In this document: one piece after another, positions 39,809-49,539 of the stretch
Layout of the letters: the number at the start of each line of letters is the position of its first letter
How positions within the stretch are numbered: position 1 is the stretch's first letter
Position numbers and translations under genes: made by a program
Notes under the pieces: model-generated
Database searches by the model: none
The model's input: the letters and a program-made list of their open reading frames with translations, nothing else
Told to the model about the DNA's origin: nothing
NCBI RefSeq assembly: GCF_900114375.1
Contig: NZ_FOSV01000003.1
Span: 175,499-239,498, forward strand
Length of the DNA: 64,000 nucleotides
Origin: Methylorubrum salsuginis
GTDB taxonomy: Bacteria; Pseudomonadota; Alphaproteobacteria; Rhizobiales; Beijerinckiaceae
Direction of reading: 5' to 3'

Positions 39809-40054
39809 ATGACCCGCAAGTCCGACGAGACGCAGGCCGAGAACCCGAAGGTCGATCCCACCGACGAGTCCAACCGGATCAAGGATCCGGACGAGTGGAC
39901 GACCGGCAATGAGCCGATGACCGGAGCCCAGGCCTCCTACCTCAAGACCTTGTCCGAGCAGGCGAAATCGCCAGAGGCGTTCGAGCCGGACCTCGACAAG
40001 GCCGAAGCCTCGAAGCGCATCGACGCCCTGCGGCAGGAGACCGGCAAGGCGTAA
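39809..40054 (+). CDS. DUF3072 small acidic protein
   Basis: The 81-residue hydrophilic protein has the DUF3072 motif WTTGNEPMTGAQASYLKTLS followed by SEQAKSPEAFEPDLDKAEAS and KRIDALRQETGK. The family is widespread in Proteobacteria and Actinobacteria and is unassigned. The start MTRKSDETQ is the first ATG in a sensible frame; upstream sequence is noise. A strong terminator follows. Confidence 0.75.
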   Translation: MTRKSDETQAENPKVDPTDESNRIKDPDEWTTGNEPMTGAQASYLKTLSEQAKSPEAFEPDLDKAEASKRIDALRQETGKA

Positions 40055-40119
40055 CGGACGCGGCGATCCGCGCGAACCGCAATCCTCCTCCGGGAGCCGG
40101 TTTCACCGGCTCTCTTCAG

Positions 40120-40161
40120 CCCTCGTCCCGAGCCTCCCGGTCGGGATGAGGGCGTTCTTTT
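40120..40161 (+). terminator. Terminator after the DUF3072 gene
   Basis: CCCTCGTCCCG pairs with CGGGATGAGGG (11 bp) and is followed by CGTTCTTTTG. Confidence 0.75.
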
Positions 40162-40403
40162 GAGAAATGGCCGCCCCCTCCCGGGCCGATGCCCTCCCCT
40201 CGACCGCATCGCGATTGCGCCTCCCGGAAGCGCTGCCGGAAGCTCTCGCAACCGCCGACGCAGCTTCTGCGGGCGCATCTCCCGACACGAGACGTTCTGT
40301 GTCCCTGGCGTTTCAGTTTCGTTTAGCACCAGTTCATTTTTCGATTGGTATCGAACTTAGAATTCTTTCAAGAAGCTGAGCCATAGTCGAGGCCACTGCC
40401 AGG
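40162..40403. other. AT-richer leader of the sigma factor gene
   Basis: This gene-free stretch is notably AT-richer at its right end (CATTTTTCGATTGGTATCG, AATTCTTTCAAGAAGC), where a promoter for the sigma-factor gene is expected. No EcfG-type GGAAC-N16/17-GTT box was seen. Confidence 0.4.
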
Positions 40404-41111
40404 ATGACCGACGAACCGACGCACGCCGACCACGAAGATCTGCCGGAGGCGGATCGACAGGACGCCACGAAGGCCGTTCCCGGCCATCTGGCGCTGGCGC
40501 TGCGCGACTACTTCGATGTTGCCGCGCAGGCCCCCCTCCCCGGGCGTCTCGGCGAGCTTCTGGCTCGCGTCGAGGCTTCGCTCGCCGCCCATGGTGGACG
40601 GATGGAGACGGTGTTTCGCGACGATCTGGTGAAGGCGCTGCCGATGCTGCGCACCTTCGCGATCTCGCTCACCGGCAACCCGAGCCGCGCCGACGACCTC
40701 GTGCAGGAGACGATGGTGAAGGCCTGGGCCAACCGCGAGCGGTTCACCCCCGGCACCAACTTCACCGCATGGCTGTTCACGATCCTGCGCAACCAGTTCT
40801 ACACGGAGGTGCGCAAGGGCCGCCGCGAGGTGGAGGATGCGGACGGCGTCCATGCCGGCACCCTCACGACCCAGGCCGATCAGGAGCACGCCGCCGGCCT
40901 GCGCATGGTGATGAACCTGATCGGCACGCTGCCGCTGCCGCAACGTCAGGCACTGCTGCTCGTCGGCGCCGAGGGCTTCACCTACGAGGAGGCCGCCGAG
41001 CGGCTCGGCTGTCAGGTCGGCACGGTGAAGAGCCGGGTGAGCCGGGCGCGGGCGTTTCTGTCGGAATCGTTCGAGGGGTTGCCGAACGGGCTCGCGGCGG
41101 CGCGGGCCTGA
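40404..41111 (+). CDS. ECF sigma factor (EcfG/ECF15-like) with NepR-like N-terminal segment
   Basis: The 235-residue protein has sigma region 2 (about 70-140: FRDDLVKALPMLRTFAISLT, DDLVQETMVKAWANRERFTP, TAWLFTILRNQFYTEVRK) and region 4 (about 165-222: TYEEAAERLGCQVGTVKSRV). These match EcfG, the general stress response sigma factor of Alphaproteobacteria. The first 65 residues are unusual for EcfG. Residues 28-60 (LALALRDYFDVAAQAPLPGR then LGELLARVEASL) resemble the NepR anti-sigma core, approximately LR-YD-V-EPVPDRL-ELL. A sigma factor fused to its own inhibitor-like segment would be unusual. No phyR or nepR gene is nearby. Confidence 0.85.
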   Translation: MTDEPTHADHEDLPEADRQDATKAVPGHLALALRDYFDVAAQAPLPGRLGELLARVEASLAAHGGRMETVFRDDLVKALPMLRTFAISLTGNPSRADDLVQETMVKAWANRERFTPGTNFTAWLFTILRNQFYTEVRKGRREVEDADGVHAGTLTTQADQEHAAGLRMVMNLIGTLPLPQRQALLLVGAEGFTYEEAAERLGCQVGTVKSRVSRARAFLSESFEGLPNGLAAARA

Positions 41112-41132
41112 GGCCCGGCCGCAACCACCCGA

Positions 41133-43661
<2,529 letters not shown>

Positions 43662-43808
43662 TCATATAGGCGTTCCCCCCTGATTTCGCATCGCTTTTCG
43701 CGACGGATCGGCGCCGTTCCACCCGGTTTTCTGCCCTCTTTCCGTTAAGCCTCCGTTAGGCGCGCCAAAGCTCTTCGGCGATCGACGACTGTGCGTCCGG
43801 ATTGTCGT

Positions 43809-44453
43809 TCACCCCTGCAGGAACGGGTTCGTCTGCCGCTCCTGGCCGAGCGTGCCCGTCGGGCCGTGGCCGGGGATGAAGGCAACGTCGTCGCCGAGCG
43901 GCAGGACCTTGTCCTTGATGCCGCGGATGAGCTGTTCGTGATTGCCGCCGGGCAGGTCGGTGCGGCCGATCGAGCCCTGGAACACCACGTCGCCGACCAG
44001 CGCGAAACGCGCGTCGCGGCTCATGAACACGACGCTGCCGGGCGAGTGGCCGGGCACGAACAGGATGTCGAAGGTCAGGCCGCCCACGGTGACGCTGTCA
44101 CCGTCGGTGAGCCAGCGGTCGGGCGTGATCGGGCGGGCCGGCTCCAGGCCGTAATTCTCGGCCGCGGCGGGCAGGGTGTCGAGCAGGAACTTGTCCGCCT
44201 CGTGCGGCCCCTCGACCGGCACGCCGAGGCGCTCCTTCAGCTCCGCGGCACCGCCGGCATGGTCGATATGCCCGTGCGTGAGAAGGATCTTTTCGACCTT
44301 CACGCCCTGGGACCGGATCGCCGCCTCGATCCGGTCGAGATCTCCACCGGGATCGACCACCGCGCCGACCTTGGTCGCGTCGTCCCAGACCAGGGTGCAG
44401 TTCTGCTGAAGCGCGGTGACCGGAACGATCATGGCGCGGGGCGTGGCGGACAT
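43809..44453 (-). CDS. Metallo-beta-lactamase-fold hydrolase (glyoxalase II-like)
   Basis: The 214-residue protein has the zinc-binding motif THGHIDHAGGAAELKE, the downstream VPGHSPGSVVF and VGDVVFQGSIGRTDLPGGN, and a final PGHG. This is the YcbL/GloB-like branch of the metallo-beta-lactamase superfamily, with probable thioester hydrolase or glyoxalase II activity (for example S-lactoylglutathione). The substrate is not proven by sequence. It ends close to an unrelated region and is followed upstream (44454-44610) by palindromic repeats. Confidence 0.88.
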   Translation of the reverse strand: MSATPRAMIVPVTALQQNCTLVWDDATKVGAVVDPGGDLDRIEAAIRSQGVKVEKILLTHGHIDHAGGAAELKERLGVPVEGPHEADKFLLDTLPAAAENYGLEPARPITPDRWLTDGDSVTVGGLTFDILFVPGHSPGSVVFMSRDARFALVGDVVFQGSIGRTDLPGGNHEQLIRGIKDKVLPLGDDVAFIPGHGPTGTLGQERQTNPFLQG

Positions 44454-44494
44454 GCGACCTCTTCGGAGTATCTTTCGAACTCGGCCTGCGTTCT

Positions 44495-44544
44495 AGAGCA
44501 TCGGCCCGAAAGGTGGGAACCGGCTTTCGGAAAAAAGCCGATGC
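44495..44544. repeat. Dispersed palindromic repeat, copy 1
   Basis: AGAGCATCGGCCCGAAAGGTG then GGAACCGGCTTTCGGAAAAAA and GCCGATGC. GCATCGGC/GCCGATGC and CCGAAAG/CTTTCGG give nested stems. This is the Rhizobiales-type AGAGCATC...GATGC repeat. Confidence 0.75.
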
Positions 44545-44557
44545 GGCCCAATAACGG

Positions 44558-44606
44558 AGAGCATCGGCCCGAAAGGTGTAAACCGGCTTTCGGGAAAAGC
44601 CGGCGC
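44558..44606. repeat. Dispersed palindromic repeat, copy 2
   Basis: AGAGCATCGGCCCGAAAGGTG then TAAACCGGCTTTCGGGAAAA and GCCGGCGC. It is a direct copy of the repeat at 44495, offset by 63 bases, with a partly eroded outer stem. Confidence 0.7.
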
Positions 44607-44679
44607 GGCGCCAGACCCTGGAGAATCGTCCCGGATGCGAGATCCGGGACCATTCCCCGCACCGCCTCCGGACCTTGGC

Positions 44680-45084
44680 TCACCCCTGCTGCGGGATCGG
44701 ACGCGGACGACCCTCGTCGTCGATGGCGACGAAGGTGAAGGTCGCCTCGGTCACCTTCTCACGGAACTGCGTCTGAAAGCGGCGGGCCCAGGCCTCCATG
44801 TGGATCTTCATCGAGGTGCGCCCGACCTTGTCGACGCGGGTATAGACGCAGAGCACGTCGCCGACCCGCACCGGGCGGATGAAGGTCATGGCCTCGACCG
44901 CGACGGTGACGACGCGCCCCTGCGCCCGCTCGACACCGGCGATGCCGCCGGCCTGATCCATCTGCGACAGCACCCAGCCGCCGAAGATGTCGCCGTTGGC
45001 GTTGGTGTCGGCCGGCATGGCGATGGTGCGCACCGTCAAATCGCCGCTCGGCCCCTCTTCGACGGTCTCGCTCGCTTGCGTCAT
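44680..45084 (-). CDS. Acyl-CoA thioesterase, YciA/hotdog family
   Basis: The 134-residue hotdog-fold enzyme hydrolyses acyl-CoA esters. NANGDIFGGWVLSQMDQAGG holds the catalytic Asp region, followed by VVTVAVEAMTFIRPVRVGDV and EATFTFVAIDDEGRPRP. The length and layout match YciA (a broad-range thioesterase). It is transcribed on its own, about 100 bases from a small downstream-facing membrane gene. Confidence 0.9.
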   Translation of the reverse strand: MTQASETVEEGPSGDLTVRTIAMPADTNANGDIFGGWVLSQMDQAGGIAGVERAQGRVVTVAVEAMTFIRPVRVGDVLCVYTRVDKVGRTSMKIHMEAWARRFQTQFREKVTEATFTFVAIDDEGRPRPIPQQG

Positions 45085-45158
45085 CGGCCCCTCCCCGGCG
45101 AGTCGCGGCTCGCGGCCTCAGCCAAGCACGAGCTTCGCCGCCACGCCAGAGGCATCCG

Positions 45159-45302
45159 TCAGGGCATGAAGCCCGCGAGTTCGAGACCGGCGGCGAGGAA
45201 GACGGCGGCGGCGCCCATCAGCACTTCGAGAGGGATGTCCTGCCAGGAGAGAGCGCGGGGTCGCGCTTCCGCGCGCCGCATCCGCGTCACGAGATCGATC
45301 AT
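45159..45302 (-). CDS. 47-residue membrane peptide
   Basis: The minus-strand frame (MIDLVTRMRRAEARPRALSW, then QDIPLEVLMGAAAVFLAAGL, ELAGFMP) has a basic head and one hydrophobic helix. GGAGGAAGG lies 4-12 bases before the ATG, a strong ribosome-binding site. It is too short to place in a family, but the context supports a real gene. Confidence 0.6.
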   Translation of the reverse strand: MIDLVTRMRRAEARPRALSWQDIPLEVLMGAAAVFLAAGLELAGFMP

Positions 45303-45437
45303 CGGGCCTTCCTCCGAAGCGGCCCGACTGATGCGGGCGGTCTCGCTTCACGCGGGATCCTACATCGAGCCGGGCTCGAGCCGATAGATCCGCCCATCGC
45401 GACGGCACGATAATGCCGGAGCCTTGTCACGCGGCAT

Positions 45438-45471
45438 GAAAAGAACCCGGAGCCGTAAGGCTCCGGGTTCC
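45438..45471 (-). terminator. Terminator after the Tyr/Arg-rich exported protein
   Basis: On the minus strand GAACCCGGAGCC-TTAC-GGCTCCGGGTTC is followed by TTTTC, 26 bases after the stop at 45497. Confidence 0.8.
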
Positions 45472-45496
45472 CATGGGCGAAAGCCGAGAGGGCTTA

Positions 45497-45781
45497 TCAG
45501 TAGAAGCGGCGCGGGCGGTAGAACCGACGCGGGCCGTAGAACGGGCGGGCGTAGTAGGGGCGACGATAGAACGGACGCGGACGATAGAAGCGGCGGCCGT
45601 AATAGGGACGCGGACCCCAGCCGCGACGGCGGTAGTAGTACTGCACCTTCTCGACCGTGGCGGGCGCGGTCTCGGCAAGCAGGGCCGTCGAGGGGCCCAT
45701 CGGGGCGGCGGAAGCGCCCTGCGGGGCGGCGACGGCGAGGCCGAGCGCCATCAGCGCGGCAAGCAACAATGTCCTGATCAA
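45497..45781 (-). CDS. Exported Tyr/Arg/Pro-rich repeat protein
   Basis: The 94-residue protein starts with a signal peptide (MIRTLLLAALMALGLAVAAP, cut near ASA-APM). The last 45 residues are nearly all Tyr, Phe, Arg, Pro and Gly (YYYRRRGWGPRPYYGRRFYR, PRPFYRRPYYARPFYGPRRF). Such highly basic aromatic tails recur in exported proteins of Methylobacterium. They could bind polyanions or the envelope. No enzyme domain is present. Function unknown. Confidence 0.7.
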   Translation of the reverse strand: MIRTLLLAALMALGLAVAAPQGASAAPMGPSTALLAETAPATVEKVQYYYRRRGWGPRPYYGRRFYRPRPFYRRPYYARPFYGPRRFYRPRRFY

Positions 45782-45910
45782 GTCGACGTTCCCTCTGCGA
45801 CAGGCGCGAGCGGGCGCAACCCTTTGCGATGCCCGCGCGGGCTGGAACGCCGGAAGACGCCCGACGGTTTCCTCGCGTCGGGCGATTCCGCCGAAGAATC
45901 AGGCGGTGGA

Positions 45911-46096
45911 TCAGGCGATCTTGTTCGTCATGTCCACGGTGGAGGCCTCCTGACTGCGCTTCACCAGGGCGATGGCGTGCTCGCAATCCTCGCGCCGGAC
46001 ATAGCCCTCGCCGGAATCGGCGATGACGTTGCCGTTCTGCACCCGCAGGCGCCAGCGCCACTCGCCGCCCGCATCCCGGTAGAGTTCGAACCGCAT
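45911..46096 (-). CDS. YegP-like DUF1508 protein
   Basis: The 61-residue protein (MRFELYRDAGGEWRWRLRVQ, NGNVIADSGEGYVRREDCEH, AIALVKRSQEASTVDMT) is a single DUF1508/YegP unit, with the N-terminal 'F-x-Y-D-G-WRWRL' strand and the 'IA-S-EGY' turn. YegP-type proteins are usually one or two such units. The biochemical role is unknown. It starts at the second Met of the frame, which fits family length. Confidence 0.85.
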   Translation of the reverse strand: MRFELYRDAGGEWRWRLRVQNGNVIADSGEGYVRREDCEHAIALVKRSQEASTVDMTNKIA

Positions 46097-46156
46097 CGCC
46101 GCCTCCAAAAGCATCGGGCCGGAGCGATGCCCCGGCCCGAAGGAATTTAGGAAGCG

Positions 46157-47722
46157 TTACGAGCGCGGCGAGCGGTCGAGCCAACCGATCGCCCGTCCGC
46201 CCTCGCCGCCGGGCCGGGCCGGACGCTGCGCCCGGTTGCCCGGACGACCGTCGGGGCGGCGCTGGCCATTGGCCTCGGCCGGACGCTCGGAGCGAGGCTG
46301 CTGCGGACGGCCCTGTCCGTTGCCCTGCGGGCGGCCTTGTCCATTGCCCTGCGGGCGGGCTTGACCGTTACCACGGCTGGGCTGGCCGCCGCGGCCGTCC
46401 TGGCGCGGCTCGGCGCGCGGGTCGCGACCCGGCTGGCCGCCGGGGCGAGAACCGCCGCGGGCCTCCTGAGCGCGACCGCCGCCGGGGCGGCCGTGGCCCT
46501 GGCGCTGGCCGGGACGGCCCTGCGGCTGGCGGGGCGGGCGACGCTCCTCGTCGGCCGCGGTCTCGGCGGCTTCCTGGCGCGACGGAGGCACGAAGCCCTC
46601 GGGGAAGCCGACCACCGGCACCTTCTGGCGGGTGATCCGCTCGATGTCGCGCAGGTAGGCCCGCTCCTCGTCGTTGCAGAACGAGATCGCGAGCCCCTCG
46701 GCCCCGGCGCGCGCCGTGCGGCCGATGCGGTGGACGTAGCTCTCCGGCACGTTCGGCAGGTCGTAGTTGACCACGTGGGTCACGCCCTCGACGTCGATGC
46801 CGCGGGCGGCGATGTCGGTCGCCACCAGCACCCGGCACGAACCGTCGCGGAAGGCGGCCAGCGCCCGCTCGCGCTGCGGCTGGCTCTTGTTGCCGTGGAT
46901 CGCGGCCCCCGCGATCCCGACCTTGTCGAGACCGCGCACGACGCGGTCGGCGCCGTGCTTGGTGCGGGTGAAGACGAGCACGCGCTCGATCTTGGGGTCG
47001 CGCAGCACGTGGCCGAGCAGCGCCTGCTTGGCGCCGGTGTGGCAGAAGATGACCTGCTGCTCGACGCGCTCGGCCGTCGTCGCCACCGGGGTGACGGCGA
47101 CCTGCACCGGGTTCGACAGGTACTGGTCGGCGAGGCCCGCGATGTTCTTCGGCATGGTGGCCGAGAAGAACAGGCTCTGGCGCTCGCGCGGCAGCATCTT
47201 CACGATGCGCTTCAGCGCATGGATGAAGCCGAGGTCGAGCATCTGGTCGGCCTCGTCGAGGACGAGGATCTCGACGCCCTCCAGGGTCAGCGCGCGGCGA
47301 TCGACGAGGTCGATCAGGCGGCCCGGCGTGGCGACGAGGATGTCGACGCCCGGCGCCACCGCCCGCTCCTGGCGGCCGATGTTCACGCCGCCGAACACGA
47401 CGGTGTTGGTGTAGGGCAGATGCCGGCCGTAATCCGAGAACGACTCGGCGATCTGGCTGGCGAGTTCGCGGGTCGGCGACAGCACCAGCACGCGGCAGCC
47501 GCGGCGCGGGGCGCGGTTGGCGCTGCGCGAGAGGCGGTGCAGGATCGGCAGGGCGAAGGCGGCGGTCTTGCCGGTGCCGGTCTGGGCGATGCCGCACAGG
47601 TCGCGGCCTTCCATCGCCGGCGGGATCGCCTGCGCCTGGATCGGCGTCGGCGCCGTGTAGCCGGCCTCCGCGAGCGCCCGGAGCACGGGCGGGGCGAGGC
47701 CGAAATCGGTGAATTGGGTCAA
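46157..47722 (-). CDS. DEAD-box RNA helicase (RhlE-like) with low-complexity C-terminus
   Basis: The 521-residue helicase contains the Q motif (TPIQAQAIP), Walker A ([14 protein letters not shown]), DEAD box ([13 protein letters not shown]), SATMP and the motif VI region [10 protein letters not shown]. The final 145 residues are Gly/Arg/Pro/Gln/Asn-rich ([20 protein letters not shown]), as in RNA-binding tails of RhlE. It unwinds structured RNA, for example in ribosome assembly or cold adaptation. The start is placed at TTG 47722 (reads [20 protein letters not shown]), the normal N-terminus of the family. A longer start at 47842 gives unlikely sequence. Confidence 0.9.
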   Translation of the reverse strand: MTQFTDFGLAPPVLRALAEAGYTAPTPIQAQAIPPAMEGRDLCGIAQTGTGKTAAFALPILHRLSRSANRAPRRGCRVLVLSPTRELASQIAESFSDYGRHLPYTNTVVFGGVNIGRQERAVAPGVDILVATPGRLIDLVDRRALTLEGVEILVLDEADQMLDLGFIHALKRIVKMLPRERQSLFFSATMPKNIAGLADQYLSNPVQVAVTPVATTAERVEQQVIFCHTGAKQALLGHVLRDPKIERVLVFTRTKHGADRVVRGLDKVGIAGAAIHGNKSQPQRERALAAFRDGSCRVLVATDIAARGIDVEGVTHVVNYDLPNVPESYVHRIGRTARAGAEGLAISFCNDEERAYLRDIERITRQKVPVVGFPEGFVPPSRQEAAETAADEERRPPRQPQGRPGQRQGHGRPGGGRAQEARGGSRPGGQPGRDPRAEPRQDGRGGQPSRGNGQARPQGNGQGRPQGNGQGRPQQPRSERPAEANGQRRPDGRPGNRAQRPARPGGEGGRAIGWLDRSPRS

Positions 47723-48069
47723 GTCGGTACTTCTCAAGGCAGCGGAACCCGAAAAGGCCCGGCGCGAGGCGCGCGGACGTGGGGGCGGGTCCGATGGTGC
47801 GAGGGATTGCCCGCGTGATGGGGCGATCCGGGGTGCATGCACGTTGAAGAGAGGGGCCGGGGCGCGCCGTCATGCGGCGCGAACCGTCACGCAGCCCCCT
47901 CAAGCGGCACGAGCCGCTGACGCTGCGAGAGCGATATGCGTTGCTGCGGGTGCGAAGTCAATGAGGACCCGCTCAACGCCTCGGCTGAAAGCCGAGGCCG
48001 CTGCACGCGACGCGCTTCGCGCCCGGCCATACGGCACAACCGCCCGGCCTGAGCGATGGTCTTCCCGAC
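47723..48069. other. Long leader/spacer upstream of the helicase gene
   Basis: This 347-base stretch holds the helicase promoter and leader. It has a palindrome GCCTCGGC-TGAAA-GCCGAGGC at 47978-47998 without a T run. Long 5' leaders are common on helicase genes that respond to cold. No gene seen. Confidence 0.4.
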
Positions 48070-48306
48070 CTACCCCTCGTCGTACCGGCTCATCCGAAAC
48101 ACCTCCGTCCCGGCTCCGTCGATCACCCGCACCGCCTCGGGCGGCGTGCGGGAGCGCTGCGGCACACGCGCCCGCGCGAACAGGCGCCGCGCCCGCTCGG
48201 CGGCGGCGTCCAGCGTGTCGGTGCGGACCGTCATGCGCTGCTGCACGCCGCCCGGCGCGTCGGCCTCGTCGGGGCCGAGCACTTCGATGTGGTAGGTCTC
48301 TCGCAC
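48070..48306 (-). CDS. Small hypothetical protein
   Basis: The 78-residue frame starting GTG at 48306 encodes MRETYHIEVLGPDEADAPGG, then MTVRTDTLDAAAERARRLFA and GAGTEVFRMSRYDEG. AAGGA lies 9-13 bases upstream. The composition is soluble and beta-alpha. The end 'VIDGAGTEVFRMSRYDEG' is like short DUF-type proteins of Rhizobiales, but I cannot name it. It is divergent from the sulfurtransferase gene. Confidence 0.55.
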   Translation of the reverse strand: MRETYHIEVLGPDEADAPGGVQQRMTVRTDTLDAAAERARRLFARARVPQRSRTPPEAVRVIDGAGTEVFRMSRYDEG

Positions 48307-48523
48307 GCGCTTCGACGGTCCTTGAGGGTTATCGCGCGGCAACGGCGCCGTGACGCGGAGGGAAACGGCGTCCCGGCCTTGCCGAACGCGCGTCGATGCC
48401 GGATGTGGGGATCGTGCGTTCCTCTTAAAGCGCCCGCCCCGCCGCCGCATCCCCGGTCCCGCGGGCGTGGGCCGAGGGACCTCCACGGGGACGCTCACGC
48501 GTTCGTGGGCAAGCGAGGACATC

Positions 48524-49375
48524 ATGGTGGATTCGCCCTTCGTCACGCCGGACTGGCTGCACCAGCGCCTGAGCGCGCCCGACATCGTCGTGCTCGACGC
48601 CTCGTGGTACCTGCCGGCGCAGGGGCGCGACGCCGAGGCCGAGTACCGCGCCGCCCATATTCCGGGCGCGATCCGCTTCGATCTCGATGCGATGAGCGAC
48701 ACCGATTCGCACCTGCCCCACATGCTGGCGCGGCCCGAGGTGTTCGCCTCGAAGATGCGGGCGCTCGGCGTCGGCGACGGTGCCCAGGTCGTGGTCTACG
48801 ACGGGATGGGCCTGTTTTCGGCGCCGCGGGTGCGCTGGATGCTGCGCACCTACGGCATGCGCGACGTGGTGCTGCTCGAAGGCGGCCTGCCCGCCTGGAT
48901 CGCGGCGGGCTATCCCACCGAGGAGGGCGAGGGCCGCCCGCGCGACCGGCGCCACTTCACCGCCCGGCTCGACGGCGGCGCGGTCGCCGATGCGAACGAT
49001 GTCGCCCGCGCGCTGGCCAACGGTTCGGCGCAGCTGGTCGATGCCCGCTCCGGCCCGCGCTTCCGCGGCGAGGAGGCCGAGCCGCGCCCCGGCGTGCGCC
49101 CCGGCCACATGCCCGGCGCCAAGAACCTCCACTACGCCGCGCTCCAGGCCAACGGGCGCCTGCGCGACGAGGCGTCCCTGCGCGCCGCGATGGCCGAAGC
49201 GGGCGTCGATCTCGACAAGCCCGTCATCACCACCTGCGGCTCGGGCGTGACCGCGGCGATCGTTTCCCTCGCCCTCGAAACGCTCGGCCGCCCGCCGCGC
49301 GCCCTCTACGACGGCTCGTGGTCGGAATGGGGCGCGGACCCGACGCGGCCGGTGGAGACCGGGCCGGCGCGCTGA
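48524..49375 (+). CDS. sseA: 3-mercaptopyruvate sulfurtransferase
   Basis: The 283-residue protein has two rhodanese domains. The first (about 8-130) is inactive. The second carries the active-site loop CGSGVTA (Cys238), which is the mercaptopyruvate form; thiosulfate sulfurtransferases have CRxGxTA. It transfers sulfur from 3-mercaptopyruvate to thiol acceptors or cyanide. LVDARSGPRFRGEEAEPRPG and RPGHMPGAKNLHYAALQ match SseA. The ATG at 48524 is supported by AGCGAGGA upstream. Confidence 0.92.
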   Translation: MVDSPFVTPDWLHQRLSAPDIVVLDASWYLPAQGRDAEAEYRAAHIPGAIRFDLDAMSDTDSHLPHMLARPEVFASKMRALGVGDGAQVVVYDGMGLFSAPRVRWMLRTYGMRDVVLLEGGLPAWIAAGYPTEEGEGRPRDRRHFTARLDGGAVADANDVARALANGSAQLVDARSGPRFRGEEAEPRPGVRPGHMPGAKNLHYAALQANGRLRDEASLRAAMAEAGVDLDKPVITTCGSGVTAAIVSLALETLGRPPRALYDGSWSEWGADPTRPVETGPAR

Positions 49376-49400
49376 TTTTTTGTGAATGAGGCGCGGGTCC

Positions 49401-49419
49401 CCTCCCCCTTGTGGGGAGG
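49401..49419. repeat. Short palindrome (CCTCCCC type)
   Basis: CCTCCCC-CTTGT-GGGGAGG after sseA. The same palindrome class occurs at 24284-24306 and, less perfectly, at 16616-16672. It may act as a terminator here. Confidence 0.55.
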
Positions 49420-49539
49420 AGCGTCCACGCGCACCCGGCGCGACATAGCCTTAACGACCGGTTAAGAGGCCCATCCTAAGCTCGGCCGTGAGCCGGGAAT
49501 GGGATCGGTGACTCGCGGAAGCGGTTGGGAGGGGACGGC

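Noticed and set aside
45118..45408. 96-codon minus frame near 45.1-45.4 kb
   Set aside because: Arg/Ser-rich out-of-frame reading; the 47-codon frame at 45159-45302 has a good ribosome-binding site and a clean hydrophobic helix.
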